A stretch of 64,000 nucleotides of DNA from Pontibacter ramchanderi (GTDB lineage Bacteria > Bacteroidota > Bacteroidia > Cytophagales > Hymenobacteraceae): contig NZ_PJMU01000002.1 of NCBI RefSeq assembly GCF_002846395.1, forward strand, positions 248,001 to 312,000, given 5' to 3'. Below are positions 54,008-62,616 of this stretch, piece after piece; within the stretch, counting starts at the first letter, position 1; each line of letters begins with the position of its first letter. Both the position numbers and the translations under genes were made by a program. The notes beneath the pieces were generated by a model, which saw only the letters and a program-made list of their open reading frames with translations, had not been told where the DNA came from and did no database searches.

Positions 54008-55843
54008 ATGACTGACGAGCAGAAGCTATTCTCAGAATTCAAGCCGGCCACGGCAAACGATTGGGCAGCACGCGCACAAAAAGACCTGCGCGAAACCCCA
54101 CTCGAAAGCCTCAACTGGCAAACCTATGAAGGCATCACGATCAAGCCCTACTATACCCGCGAAGACATTCAAAATCTGTCTTTTGTGCAGCAGAAGCCCG
54201 GCGACTTCCCCTTTTTGCGCGGCAATGCCGGCAGCGACAACAACTGGCAGAACATCCAGAAGATAAAAGTGGAAGGCAATGGCAAAGCCGCCATCGACAA
54301 AGCAGCCGACGCCCTGAGCAGAGGTGCCGACGGCGTACACTTTATCGTGGAAAATCCGCAAAATTTTGATGTGGCCTACCTTGCCGAGAGCATCGACCTG
54401 ACCTTACAATCAGTTAGCTATACCTTGAGCGGCGATCCTGCGGCGTTTTTGAAAGGCCTCTATACCTTGCTTGCTGAGCAGAACATCTCGCACCGCAACC
54501 TGAAGGGTTTCCTTAACTACGACCCGATGACGGGCAAAGGAGCCTTGACCGATTCAGAAAGCAAAGCCATCACCCAGGTGCTCGACCTCACGAAAGACAG
54601 TCCCGACTTTTACGGCGTGACGGTCTGCGGCACCAATTTCAGCAGTATCGGGGCTTCGCTCACGCAGGAAGTTGCCTATACCCTGAGTGCGGCCGTGGCC
54701 TATACCGACCGCCTCACCACTGCCGGAGAGCCCCTGGAATCGGTGCTGCGTAACATGCAGTTCTGCATGGGAGCCGGCACCAATTACTTTTTTGAGATCG
54801 CCAAACTGCGTGCCCTGCGCCTGCTGTGGGCGGTCGTGGTAGAGGCCTACCAGGCTGAGCCGGCACTGGCTGCCAAACTGCGCATCCATAGCGCCACCTC
54901 CAGCTGGTACCAAACTACGCTCGACCCTTATGTGAACATGCTCCGTGTAACCACCGAGGCCATGTCGGCGGTCATCTCCGGTGCTGATTCGCTTACGGTA
55001 CTGCCTTTCGACAGCACCTTTAAGGACTCCGATGAGTTCTCGGAGCGCATCGCCCGCAACGTGTCCATCATCCTGAAAGAGGAATCTTACCTGGACAAAG
55101 CCGTAGACCCTGCTGCCGGTTCTTACTACCTGGACTCGCTCACAAACGAACTGGCCTCCAAAGCCTGGGAGCTGTTCAGAGAAGTGGAAGCACAGGGAGG
55201 TTTTGAAGCAGCCTATGAAAGCGGTTTAATTCTGGGCTCCATCACCGAAGTGAGTCGCCAGAAGTTCCGTGACATCGCCACAGGCCGCATGGTGCTGGTA
55301 GGCACCAACAAATACCCGAACCCGAAAGAGAAGATTGATTTCGACCCGGAAGAGTTGATCCAGCGTGCCGAGTTCGACACGACCCGCGCCGCCTACCCGA
55401 CCGAGGTGATGCGCATGGCCACCGAGCTGCACCTGCGCAAGCGTAAGCGCCGCCCGCGGGCTGTTATTGCTGTAATCGGGCAGACGGCCAAGCGGCACAT
55501 CAATGCCTCTTTTGCACAGGAGTTTTTTGCCTGCGCCGGCTTCGAAACCGAAATACAGCAGTACGAGGATGCAGAAGCTGCCGCCGACCGTTTGTTGCAT
55601 GCCGCCGCCGAGGTAGTGGTTGTTTCTACTTCTGAAGCTACCTATGCCCGCGAGTTCGGTTCTAAAATACGGCAACACGAGTCGAAGCCAACCATGATCA
55701 TGGCCGACGATCCGCAGCACATGAAAGACGAAATGGTAGCACACGGCTACGATGAGTTCATTTTCGAGGACTGCGATATGTCGACCATCCTGGAACTGGT
55801 GCAGAAGCGCCTGGAGCGGGAAGAAGACAACCACGGAAAATAG
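54008..55843 (+). CDS. mutA: Methylmalonyl-CoA mutase small (beta) subunit
   Basis: A 611-residue protein. The N-terminal TIM barrel is of the mutase type (FSEFKPATANDWAARAQKDL, TTEAMSAVISGADSLTVLPF, DPAAGSYYLDSLTNELASKA). The C-terminal flavodoxin-like domain (RPRAVIAVIGQTAKRHINAS) lacks the DxHxxG cobalamin-binding motif, as expected for the non-catalytic subunit. With MutB it interconverts (R)-methylmalonyl-CoA and succinyl-CoA. A strong hairpin separates it from the next gene, and mutB lies 600 bases downstream. Confidence 0.93.
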   Translation: MTDEQKLFSEFKPATANDWAARAQKDLRETPLESLNWQTYEGITIKPYYTREDIQNLSFVQQKPGDFPFLRGNAGSDNNWQNIQKIKVEGNGKAAIDKAADALSRGADGVHFIVENPQNFDVAYLAESIDLTLQSVSYTLSGDPAAFLKGLYTLLAEQNISHRNLKGFLNYDPMTGKGALTDSESKAITQVLDLTKDSPDFYGVTVCGTNFSSIGASLTQEVAYTLSAAVAYTDRLTTAGEPLESVLRNMQFCMGAGTNYFFEIAKLRALRLLWAVVVEAYQAEPALAAKLRIHSATSSWYQTTLDPYVNMLRVTTEAMSAVISGADSLTVLPFDSTFKDSDEFSERIARNVSIILKEESYLDKAVDPAAGSYYLDSLTNELASKAWELFREVEAQGGFEAAYESGLILGSITEVSRQKFRDIATGRMVLVGTNKYPNPKEKIDFDPEELIQRAEFDTTRAAYPTEVMRMATELHLRKRKRRPRAVIAVIGQTAKRHINASFAQEFFACAGFETEIQQYEDAEAAADRLLHAAAEVVVVSTSEATYAREFGSKIRQHESKPTMIMADDPQHMKDEMVAHGYDEFIFEDCDMSTILELVQKRLEREEDNHGK

Positions 55844-55848
55844 TAGTG

Positions 55849-55890
55849 GCATTGGGCTATACCTACAGCCAGGTATAGCCCAATGCTTTT
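55849..55890. terminator. Perfect 16 bp hairpin with inverted AGGTATA pair after mutA
   Basis: GCATTGGGCTATACCT (55849-55864) pairs exactly with 55871-55886 around the loop ACAGCC, followed by TTTT. The AGGTATA copies flank the loop. It begins 6 bases after the mutA stop. Confidence 0.9.
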
Positions 55891-55917
55891 ACATTCAGAA
55901 ACAGCGAACCTACGATC

Positions 55918-56289
55918 ATGAACGACGCAATAACCGAAGTAAAGCAGGCCTTGGACGGACAGGTAGCCGCCTGGAACAAAGGCGAACTGGAAAAGGCCAT
56001 GGACTTTTACTGGGAGTCACCGGAGATGCTCTGGATCAGCCGCAACGGCACCGAGAAAGGCTGGAAAGAAGTGCTGGAGATGTTTCAGAACGACTTTACC
56101 GACCGCAGCAAAATGGGCGAGTATACCTACGAACCGCTGCACATCGAGCAGGTAGGGCCAGAAGTCGTGTACTACGTGTACCGCTGGAAGATCGACCTGC
56201 AGGGCAAAAAGCTGATGGGCGGCGTGTCGTCGCAGCTCTGGAAGAAACTAGAAGGTCGCTGGGTCATCACCTCCGAGCACGCGAGCTAA
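55918..56289 (+). CDS. NTF2-like (DUF4440/SnoaL-type) small protein
   Basis: A 123-residue protein with the NTF2-like pattern: a helix AALDG-type opening (KQALDGQVAAWNKGELEKAM), DFYWESPEMLWIS, GWKEVLEMFQNDF and a closing strand pair EVVYYVYRWKIDL and GRWVITSEHAS. This fold makes small ligand pockets or enzymes such as ketosteroid isomerase. No catalytic set is obvious. It sits between mutA and mutB but is separated from mutA by a strong terminator, so it need not belong to the mutase. Confidence 0.85.
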   Translation: MNDAITEVKQALDGQVAAWNKGELEKAMDFYWESPEMLWISRNGTEKGWKEVLEMFQNDFTDRSKMGEYTYEPLHIEQVGPEVVYYVYRWKIDLQGKKLMGGVSSQLWKKLEGRWVITSEHAS

Positions 56290-56453
56290 GAAATGACTGA
56301 ATTAGTGAATGAGTGATTAAGTGAATTTGTCTGAGAAAATTCTCTTAGTGACCCATTCTAAACTATAAAAACAAAAGTGGATTTTGATGAGCGGATGAAT
56401 TGATGGAAAACCTATGCACTCATTCACTCAATCACTCATTCAAAAATAAACCC
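56290..56453. repeat. Low-complexity repeat words before mutB
   Basis: The gap contains GAATTAGTGAATGAGTGATT on one side and an inverted-sense phrase ACTCATTCACTCAATCACTC on the other, separated by about 90 bases. The two could pair imperfectly into a long hairpin. The words resemble other decayed repeats in the window. The promoter of mutB may lie here but is not evident. Confidence 0.5.
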
Positions 56454-58598
56454 ATGAAACCTGACTTTTCGAACATAGATATAAACAAGGTAGCCAAGGC
56501 GGAGCACGGGCCGAAAGACCCGATTCCGGCGAATGACTGGAAGACTGCCGAGCAGATTCCGCTGAAGAGCTATTATACCTCTGAGGATGTGCTGCGCTTT
56601 GAGCACATGGATTTTGCCGCCGGTCTGCCGCCGTACCTGCGCGGGCCCTACAGCACCATGTATGTGCAAAAGCCCTGGACCATCCGTCAGTATGCGGGTT
56701 TCTCCACAGCTGAAGAAAGTAATGCCTTCTACCGTCGCAACCTGGCGGGCGGACAAAAGGGCCTTTCCGTTGCTTTTGACCTGGCCACGCACCGCGGCTA
56801 CGATTCTGATCACCCACGGGTGGTAGGCGACGTAGGTAAGGCTGGTGTAGCGATCGATTCGGTGGAGGACATGAAGATCCTCTTCGACCAGATTCCGCTT
56901 GACCAGATGTCGGTATCGATGACCATGAACGGGGCGGTGCTGCCAATCATGGCCTTTTACATTGTGGCCGCCGAAGAGCAGGGCGTGACGCCGGAGCAAC
57001 TGAGCGGTACGATCCAGAACGACATCCTGAAGGAGTTCATGGTGCGCAACACCTACATCTACCCGCCGGAGCCAAGTATGAAGATCATCGCGGATATCTT
57101 TGAGTATACCTCTCAGAACATGCCGCGCTTCAACTCCATCTCCATCTCGGGTTACCACATGCAGGAAGCCGGCGCTACCGCCGACATCGAGCTTGCCTAT
57201 ACCCTGGCCGACGGTCTGGAGTATGTGCGCACCGGTCTGAAGGCAGGTATGGACATCGACGTGTTTGCGCCGCGCCTCTCCTTCTTCTGGGCCATTGGCA
57301 TGAACCACTTCATGGAAATCGCCAAAATGCGTGCTGCCCGTATGCTGTGGGCGAAGCTGATCCAGCAGTTCAACCCGAAAAACCCGAAATCGCTGGCGCT
57401 GCGCACGCACTGCCAGACCTCTGGCTGGAGCCTGACCGAGCAGGATCCGTTCAACAACGTGACCCGTACCTGCGTGGAAGCGCTGGCCGCTGCCTTAGGC
57501 GGCACCCAGAGCTTGCACACCAACGCACTTGATGAAGCCATCGCCCTGCCAACCGACTTCTCGGCCCGCATTGCCCGCAACACCCAGATCTATCTACAAC
57601 AGGAAACCAACATTACCAAAGTGGTGGACCCTTGGGGAGGTTCTTATTACGTGGAGGCCCTCACGCACGAGATCGCGCACAAAGCCTGGGAACTGATTCA
57701 GGAAGTGGAAGAGCTCGGAGGTATGGCCAAAGCCATCGAGACGGGTCTGCCGAAAATGCGCATCGAGGAAGCCGCTGCCCGCAAGCAGGCCCGCATCGAC
57801 TCCGGCAAGGATGTGATCGTGGGTGTGAACCGATATAAACCGGAGCAGGAGCAGGAGATCGAGATCCTTGACATCGACAACACCGTGGTGCGCGAGTCGC
57901 AGCTGCGCCGACTGGCACAGGTAAAGGAAAGCCGTGACAACCAGGCAGTGGAAGAAGCACTTCAGGCACTCACCGTGGCTGCCGAATCAAACGAAGGCAA
58001 CCTGCTGGCGCTGGCCGTGAACGCAGCCCGCCAACGTGCCACGCTGGGTGAGATATCTGACGCACTCGAGAAAATTTACGGAAGACACAAAGCTGTGATA
58101 CGATCCATATCAGGCATCTATTCTGCCGAGCTCTCCGACGACGAGAACTTTGAGCGGGCGAAGGTGCTGGCCGATCAGTTCGAGGAACTGGAAGGCCGCC
58201 GACCACGCATCATGGTCGCTAAAATGGGGCAGGACGGTCACGACCGCGGCTCCAAAGTAATCGCCACCTCCTTCGCCGACCTCGGCTTCGACGTGGACAT
58301 AGGTCCGCTGTTCCAAACTCCGGCCGAAGTAGCCATGCAAGCCGCCGAAAACGACGTGCACGTAGTAGGGGTTTCTTCGCTGGCAGCCGGCCACAAAACG
58401 CTGGTGCCGCAACTGATCGAGGAGCTCCGCAAAATCGGCCGCGAAGACATCATGGTGATCGTGGGCGGAGTTATACCTGCCCAGGATTATGACTTCCTTT
58501 TCAAAGCAGGCGCTGTAGGCGTGTTTGGCCCAGGAACGATCATCTCAGTTGCGGCTCAAAATATCCTGGAGCAATTGATCAGGCGAGTGGAAGAATAG
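56454..58598 (+). CDS. mutB: Methylmalonyl-CoA mutase large (catalytic) subunit
   Basis: A 714-residue protein starting at [15 protein letters not shown]; an ATG 18 codons upstream would translate low-complexity repeat sequence and is rejected. The barrel has [20 protein letters not shown], the substrate-binding [17 protein letters not shown] and [20 protein letters not shown]. The C-terminal B12 domain has the cobalamin motif in [15 protein letters not shown], with the axial histidine, and GVSSLAAGH. It carries out the B12-dependent rearrangement between methylmalonyl-CoA and succinyl-CoA. MeaB, its protector GTPase, is encoded at 62.6 kb. Confidence 0.97.
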   Translation: MKPDFSNIDINKVAKAEHGPKDPIPANDWKTAEQIPLKSYYTSEDVLRFEHMDFAAGLPPYLRGPYSTMYVQKPWTIRQYAGFSTAEESNAFYRRNLAGGQKGLSVAFDLATHRGYDSDHPRVVGDVGKAGVAIDSVEDMKILFDQIPLDQMSVSMTMNGAVLPIMAFYIVAAEEQGVTPEQLSGTIQNDILKEFMVRNTYIYPPEPSMKIIADIFEYTSQNMPRFNSISISGYHMQEAGATADIELAYTLADGLEYVRTGLKAGMDIDVFAPRLSFFWAIGMNHFMEIAKMRAARMLWAKLIQQFNPKNPKSLALRTHCQTSGWSLTEQDPFNNVTRTCVEALAAALGGTQSLHTNALDEAIALPTDFSARIARNTQIYLQQETNITKVVDPWGGSYYVEALTHEIAHKAWELIQEVEELGGMAKAIETGLPKMRIEEAAARKQARIDSGKDVIVGVNRYKPEQEQEIEILDIDNTVVRESQLRRLAQVKESRDNQAVEEALQALTVAAESNEGNLLALAVNAARQRATLGEISDALEKIYGRHKAVIRSISGIYSAELSDDENFERAKVLADQFEELEGRRPRIMVAKMGQDGHDRGSKVIATSFADLGFDVDIGPLFQTPAEVAMQAAENDVHVVGVSSLAAGHKTLVPQLIEELRKIGREDIMVIVGGVIPAQDYDFLFKAGAVGVFGPGTIISVAAQNILEQLIRRVEE

Positions 58599-58720
58599 AA
58601 CAGCTCGTTCGGAAATGTGAGCTGCAGCTGACTTTGGTTGGCTGCAGCTTTTTATTTATATGCATAGCAGGTATTTCAGACACTCTGCCGGTTCTGCCAG
58701 GTATACGGCGCAGCGTTGTT

Positions 58721-58751
58721 TTGCTCTCCCGTTTCTTAAGCCGTACCTTTG
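58721..58751 (+). promoter_or_regulatory. Promoter of the small membrane-anchored protein gene
   Basis: TTG at 58721-58723, exactly 20 bases, then TACCTTTG at 58744-58751, a full match to the Bacteroidota consensus. The predicted start near 58758 leaves about 15 bases before ATG 58773. Confidence 0.65.
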
Positions 58752-58772
58752 TGGCTATTAAACTTTTAGATT

Positions 58773-59180
58773 ATGTCATCGAAATCAACGAAATACCTTT
58801 TACTCAGCGTTGCTGCTGCCCTGATCATCTACTTCATCTACGACTCTTTTTCATTGCCCAGCGTCGACGATCTGAAAGGCGACTTTAAGGAAGTGGCCTT
58901 CTACCGCAACGAAAACAATACCGGGCCGATCGTCAGAATCTATGCCGTTACCGTTGCCGATACGTTGTGGCAGGAGATGGAGCAATATGGCAACTACATG
59001 CCCCATACCAAGTATGGCACCACTACGGTTTATTTCTTTCTGAACAACCAGCCTGCCCCTGACCAGGTCCTGCCCGGCCAGCAGCACGTCCCCTCCCAGT
59101 TTGAGCCCTATACCCTGGCCCGATACGAAAAAGATGCAATGGGGCAAATATCCTTTGTGCGGCATCCTTTCGGGCGCTAG
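58773..59180 (+). CDS. Membrane-anchored protein of unknown function
   Basis: A 135-residue protein with one N-terminal hydrophobic helix (YLLLSVAAALIIYFIYDSF) and a soluble domain outside the membrane (DFKEVAFYRNENNTGPIVRI, YAVTVADTLWQEMEQYGNYM). No domain is recognised. A consensus promoter directly upstream and a downstream hairpin indicate a single-gene unit. Confidence 0.75.
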   Translation: MSSKSTKYLLLSVAAALIIYFIYDSFSLPSVDDLKGDFKEVAFYRNENNTGPIVRIYAVTVADTLWQEMEQYGNYMPHTKYGTTTVYFFLNNQPAPDQVLPGQQHVPSQFEPYTLARYEKDAMGQISFVRHPFGR

Positions 59181-59524
59181 TTAACCTTTCTGCAGGTATG
59201 GCGCTCCCTTCTTATAACGGGGCCCGTTGGTTCTAAATACACAATCGCTAAACTTGCTGTTATCCTGTGAGGATCCTGTTGAAAGAGGCATTATGTAAAT
59301 AACTGTCATTCAAAGCAGTTTAAAAACATACATAAACGGGAGTCTGTTAAATCAGGCTCCCGTTTATGTTATATGGCAATAGTAGCACTTACAACCAGAT
59401 CAGACTGTTCAGAAAATTCCAAGATTTTCCTGTAGGTATTCAGGAAGTAAAGCAATTCCTGAATTTATAGCTTGTGTAACAGATTGCATAATAGTATACT
59501 TGACCCCTTGCTTTGCTGATTCGT
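59181..59524. other. Intergenic region with hairpin, no gene
   Basis: About 340 bases. A perfect 13 bp hairpin at 59330-59369 (ACATAAACGGGAG and its complement, 14-base loop) may end the upstream transcript, though no strong T tract follows. The remainder is AT-rich and should contain the trehalase promoter; no clear consensus was found. No AGGTATA copies occur here. Confidence 0.6.
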
Positions 59525-61189
59525 ATGAATACAGATTCATATATAATGCGCAAAATCATGGAGCAAGGCAGATCAAAAAAATCATACTTCTTATTTAACC
59601 TGGTTCTTTTGCTTTTATCTTATATTTTCGCTCCCTCGCCGGTACAGGCCCAGTACCGACCGGAGATCGACCTGCAAGAGCTTTTTCATGAGGTGCAGCT
59701 GCAGCCTGTCTTCCCCGATTCCAAAACCTTTGCTGATTGTGTGCCTCTGCAGGAACCAGCGTATATTCTGCAGGCTTACCGGGAGCAGCGCAAGCAACCT
59801 GGCTTCAATTTAAAGGAGTTTGTGCTGGAGCATTTCCTGTTACCCACACAGCCTTCCTCCAATTTCACGACCGATACCAGCCTCTCCGTAACAGCGCATA
59901 TACGACAGCTTTGGCCTGTGCTCACCTGCATGCCTGACGAAAGCGGTGGTTCGCTGCTTCCCCTCCCCCACGCTTATGTGGTGCCTGGCGGACGCTTCCA
60001 GGAAATTTATTACTGGGACAGCTTCTTTACTATGCTGGGGTTACAGGCGAGTGGCGAGAATGCATTGATGCAGCACATGGTCGATAATTTCACGCACCTG
60101 ATCCACAGGACCGGCCATATACCAAACGGAAACCGAAGCTACTACCTGAGCCGTTCCCAGCCACCCTTTTATGCGCTTATGCTGCACCTGCTCACGCAGG
60201 AGATGGGGCGCGATGTGTTGGTAAAATACGCTCCTGCTCTGCGCAAGGAATACGCTTTCTGGATGGATGGTGCCGAGCAGCTCACTCCTGCCTACCCGGC
60301 ACACCGGCGGGTGGTGCTGTTGCCAGACGGCAGCATCCTCAACCGCTACTGGGACGACCAGCCCGCTCCCCGCCCGGAATCCTACAAAGAGGACCTGCAC
60401 CTTGCCCGGGAGTCTGGCAGACGGCCGGAAGAGGTATACCGCCACATCCGGGCAGCTGCCGAATCGGGCTGGGACTTTAGCAGCCGCTGGTTTGCCGATA
60501 AGCAAAACCTGAGTACCATCCATACCACTGACATCCTGCCGGTAGACCTCAACGCACTGCTCTTCCACATGGAACTGACACTGGCCGAGATGGCTGAGTT
60601 GGAACGCGATCCTTCCGGAGCCCGCTTATTTCGCCAGAAAGCCAAGGCCCGCCGCAAGGCAGTGCTACAGCACATGTGGCATGACAACGACAGTTTCTTC
60701 TACGATTATGATTTCGTGCAGGGCACCACAACCAACACACCGACCCTGGCTGCAGTTTTCCCGCTTTACTTTTGTATGGCCAAGCGACGCCAGGCAAGTG
60801 CTGTAGCTGAACGGCTGGAGCGTGACTTCCTGATGCCAGGCGGTTTGGCAACTACTCTGGCACATACCAATCAGCAGTGGGATGCTCCAAACGGCTGGGC
60901 GCCCTTGCAGTGGATGAGCATACAGGCGCTGCGCAACTACAACCACGAGAAACTGGCGCGTAGCATTGCCACCCGCTGGATTTCGCTCGGCACGCAGGTG
61001 CACGAAAGCACGGGCAAAATGGTGGAGAAGTACAATGTCGAGAATCTCGATTTGGAGGCAGGCGGTGGAGAGTACCCGAACCAGGATGGCTTCGGCTGGA
61101 CGAACGGCGTGTTTCTGAAGCTGCTTTCGCTATACCCTGAGTTGCGCCCCATTGCGGAGCAGGAGCCTGTCATGCTGCAAAACCGCTGA
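59525..61189 (+). CDS. Secreted GH37 trehalase
   Basis: A 554-residue protein from ATG 59525; ATGs at 59546 and 59558 would also keep the signal (FLFNLVLLLLSYIFAPSPVQAQ). Both trehalase signatures are present: PGGRFQEIYYWDSFF near residue 154 and QWDAPNGWAPLQW near residue 460. GH37 catalytic residues are an Asp and a Glu: the Asp lies in the phrase AESGWDFSSRW, and the Glu is in the C-terminal phrase EKYNVENLDLEAGGGEY. It hydrolyses trehalose to glucose in the periplasm or outside the cell. It stands alone. Confidence 0.95.
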   Translation: MNTDSYIMRKIMEQGRSKKSYFLFNLVLLLLSYIFAPSPVQAQYRPEIDLQELFHEVQLQPVFPDSKTFADCVPLQEPAYILQAYREQRKQPGFNLKEFVLEHFLLPTQPSSNFTTDTSLSVTAHIRQLWPVLTCMPDESGGSLLPLPHAYVVPGGRFQEIYYWDSFFTMLGLQASGENALMQHMVDNFTHLIHRTGHIPNGNRSYYLSRSQPPFYALMLHLLTQEMGRDVLVKYAPALRKEYAFWMDGAEQLTPAYPAHRRVVLLPDGSILNRYWDDQPAPRPESYKEDLHLARESGRRPEEVYRHIRAAAESGWDFSSRWFADKQNLSTIHTTDILPVDLNALLFHMELTLAEMAELERDPSGARLFRQKAKARRKAVLQHMWHDNDSFFYDYDFVQGTTTNTPTLAAVFPLYFCMAKRRQASAVAERLERDFLMPGGLATTLAHTNQQWDAPNGWAPLQWMSIQALRNYNHEKLARSIATRWISLGTQVHESTGKMVEKYNVENLDLEAGGGEYPNQDGFGWTNGVFLKLLSLYPELRPIAEQEPVMLQNR

Positions 61190-61334
61190 GCTATAACTGC
61201 CTGACAGCATCATGGTATGGGAAGCGCTTTGTTTACAGAACAGGTATAACTCCTGTCTGCTATACCTGAATAGCACCTTGTTTCGGAAACTGGCACTCCC
61301 TTTGCAAAGACTGCGTTATATAGAAAAACAGGTT

Positions 61335-62486
61335 ATGATTCAGTTTAAACATACGCTAACGGTTTTCGCCTTGCTCCTGAGCTCCTACGCTGCCTTTGCG
61401 CAGGGCGAAACATCCAACTGGTACTTTGGAAAAGGAGCCGGCCTGATCTTCAGAGGCGATACGGTTACGGCAGTGGTCAACAGCAGACTGCACACCGAAG
61501 AAGGGAGCGCCACCATTTCTGACAAGGCAGGCAACCTGCTGTTTTATACCAATGGCATCACCGTCTGGAACAAGCACCACCGCGTGATGCCGAACGGCAA
61601 TGGCCTGATGGGCATGAAGTCCTCTACACAATCAGCATTGATCGTTCCCAAACCTGCTGCCGATAGTGTCTTTTACATCTTCACAACCGATATACAGGCT
61701 CAATCCAACGGTTTGCGCTATAGTATCGTGAACATGAATAAAGACGATGGCAATGGTGCCGTCACAGCACGCAACGTGTTCCTAATCGCTCCGGCCACTG
61801 AAAAACTAACCGCTATACGACACAGTAACAACCGCGATTGGTGGGTGATTGCGCACCGCTGGAACAGCAATGCCTACATGGCTTACCTGGTAACCGCTGA
61901 GGGTGTGAACACTGAACCTGTCATGAGCAACGTGGGCACCGTGCATGGTGGCGCGCACCGCAAAGCCATTGGCTACCTGGTACCGTCACCTGACGGCACT
62001 AGACTGGCAGCAGCTCTCTGGGACAGCGAGAGTAATTTCGAAGTCCTTCGTTTCAACCGCAGCACCGGTGAGGTGTCAGATCCGGTCTTGCTGAAGGGCT
62101 ATGAAGAGGCTTATGGTGTGTGCTTTTCGCCGGATGGCACTAAGCTGTATGGCACCGCAAACGGCAAAGGAGGCGGTAAAGCACAGATCATTCAGTTCGA
62201 CCTGCAGGCCGGCGACGAAGCGGCTATCGCTAAATCAGCGGTGGTAGTGGGCATGTCTGGCAGCCCGCGCATCGGGGCGATTCAACTCGGCCCGAATGGC
62301 AAAATGTATGTGGCCCGCCAGGATAACATTCATTTGGGCGTGATCAACAACCCGAATGCCTTGGGCAAGGAAAGTGGCTATGTGGATACGGGCTTTCACC
62401 TGGGTGGCCGCAAAAGCGACCTGGGCCTGCCAAACTTCCCGCAAGGTATACAGTCGGGTGCGGGCAGGTCTGCCAATGTAAGATAA
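61335..62486 (+). CDS. Secreted beta-propeller protein related to T9SS type B cargo
   Basis: A 383-residue protein from MIQFKHTLTVFALLLSS (signal peptide to AAFAQ); upstream in-frame ATG codons precede no signal. The pattern NWYFGKGAGLIFRGD, EGSATISDKAGNLLFYTNGI, TVWNKHHRVMPNGNGLMG and SSTQSALIVPKP is typical of the N-terminal propeller of large Bacteroidota proteins with a gliding-motility type sorting domain. Later blades include SPDGTKLYGTANG and LGPNGKMYVARQD. Here the protein stops after the propeller with no sorting domain, and a terminator follows, so it is a stand-alone domain or a truncated gene. Confidence 0.85.
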   Translation: MIQFKHTLTVFALLLSSYAAFAQGETSNWYFGKGAGLIFRGDTVTAVVNSRLHTEEGSATISDKAGNLLFYTNGITVWNKHHRVMPNGNGLMGMKSSTQSALIVPKPAADSVFYIFTTDIQAQSNGLRYSIVNMNKDDGNGAVTARNVFLIAPATEKLTAIRHSNNRDWWVIAHRWNSNAYMAYLVTAEGVNTEPVMSNVGTVHGGAHRKAIGYLVPSPDGTRLAAALWDSESNFEVLRFNRSTGEVSDPVLLKGYEEAYGVCFSPDGTKLYGTANGKGGGKAQIIQFDLQAGDEAAIAKSAVVVGMSGSPRIGAIQLGPNGKMYVARQDNIHLGVINNPNALGKESGYVDTGFHLGGRKSDLGLPNFPQGIQSGAGRSANVR

Positions 62487-62507
62487 GGTATAGAATTAAG
62501 ATGTGAG

Positions 62508-62534
62508 AGCCGGGCATTAGTGTCCGGCTTTTTT
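62508..62534 (+). terminator. Terminator after the beta-propeller gene
   Basis: AGCCGG and CCGGCT pair around a short loop and are followed by a run of six T. It lies 21 bases past the stop. Confidence 0.85.
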
Positions 62535-62572
62535 GTTTCGGGTAAATAGCTGGCTCGGTAACGCATTAATTC

Positions 62573-62580
62573 TAAATTTG
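62573..62580 (+). promoter_or_regulatory. Candidate -7 element upstream of meaB
   Basis: TAAATTTG is an exact TAnnTTTG match 36 bases before the TTG start at 62617. No TTG stands at the expected -33 distance, so support is partial. A TATACCT copy lies between it and the start. Confidence 0.35.
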
Positions 62581-62616
62581 TAAGGCAAATAATGTTATAC
62601 CTAACGCTATACCGCC

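Noticed and set aside
56400-56453. Upstream start for mutB adding 18 residues
   Set aside because: The added codons translate the low-complexity repeat and are not part of the family N terminus.
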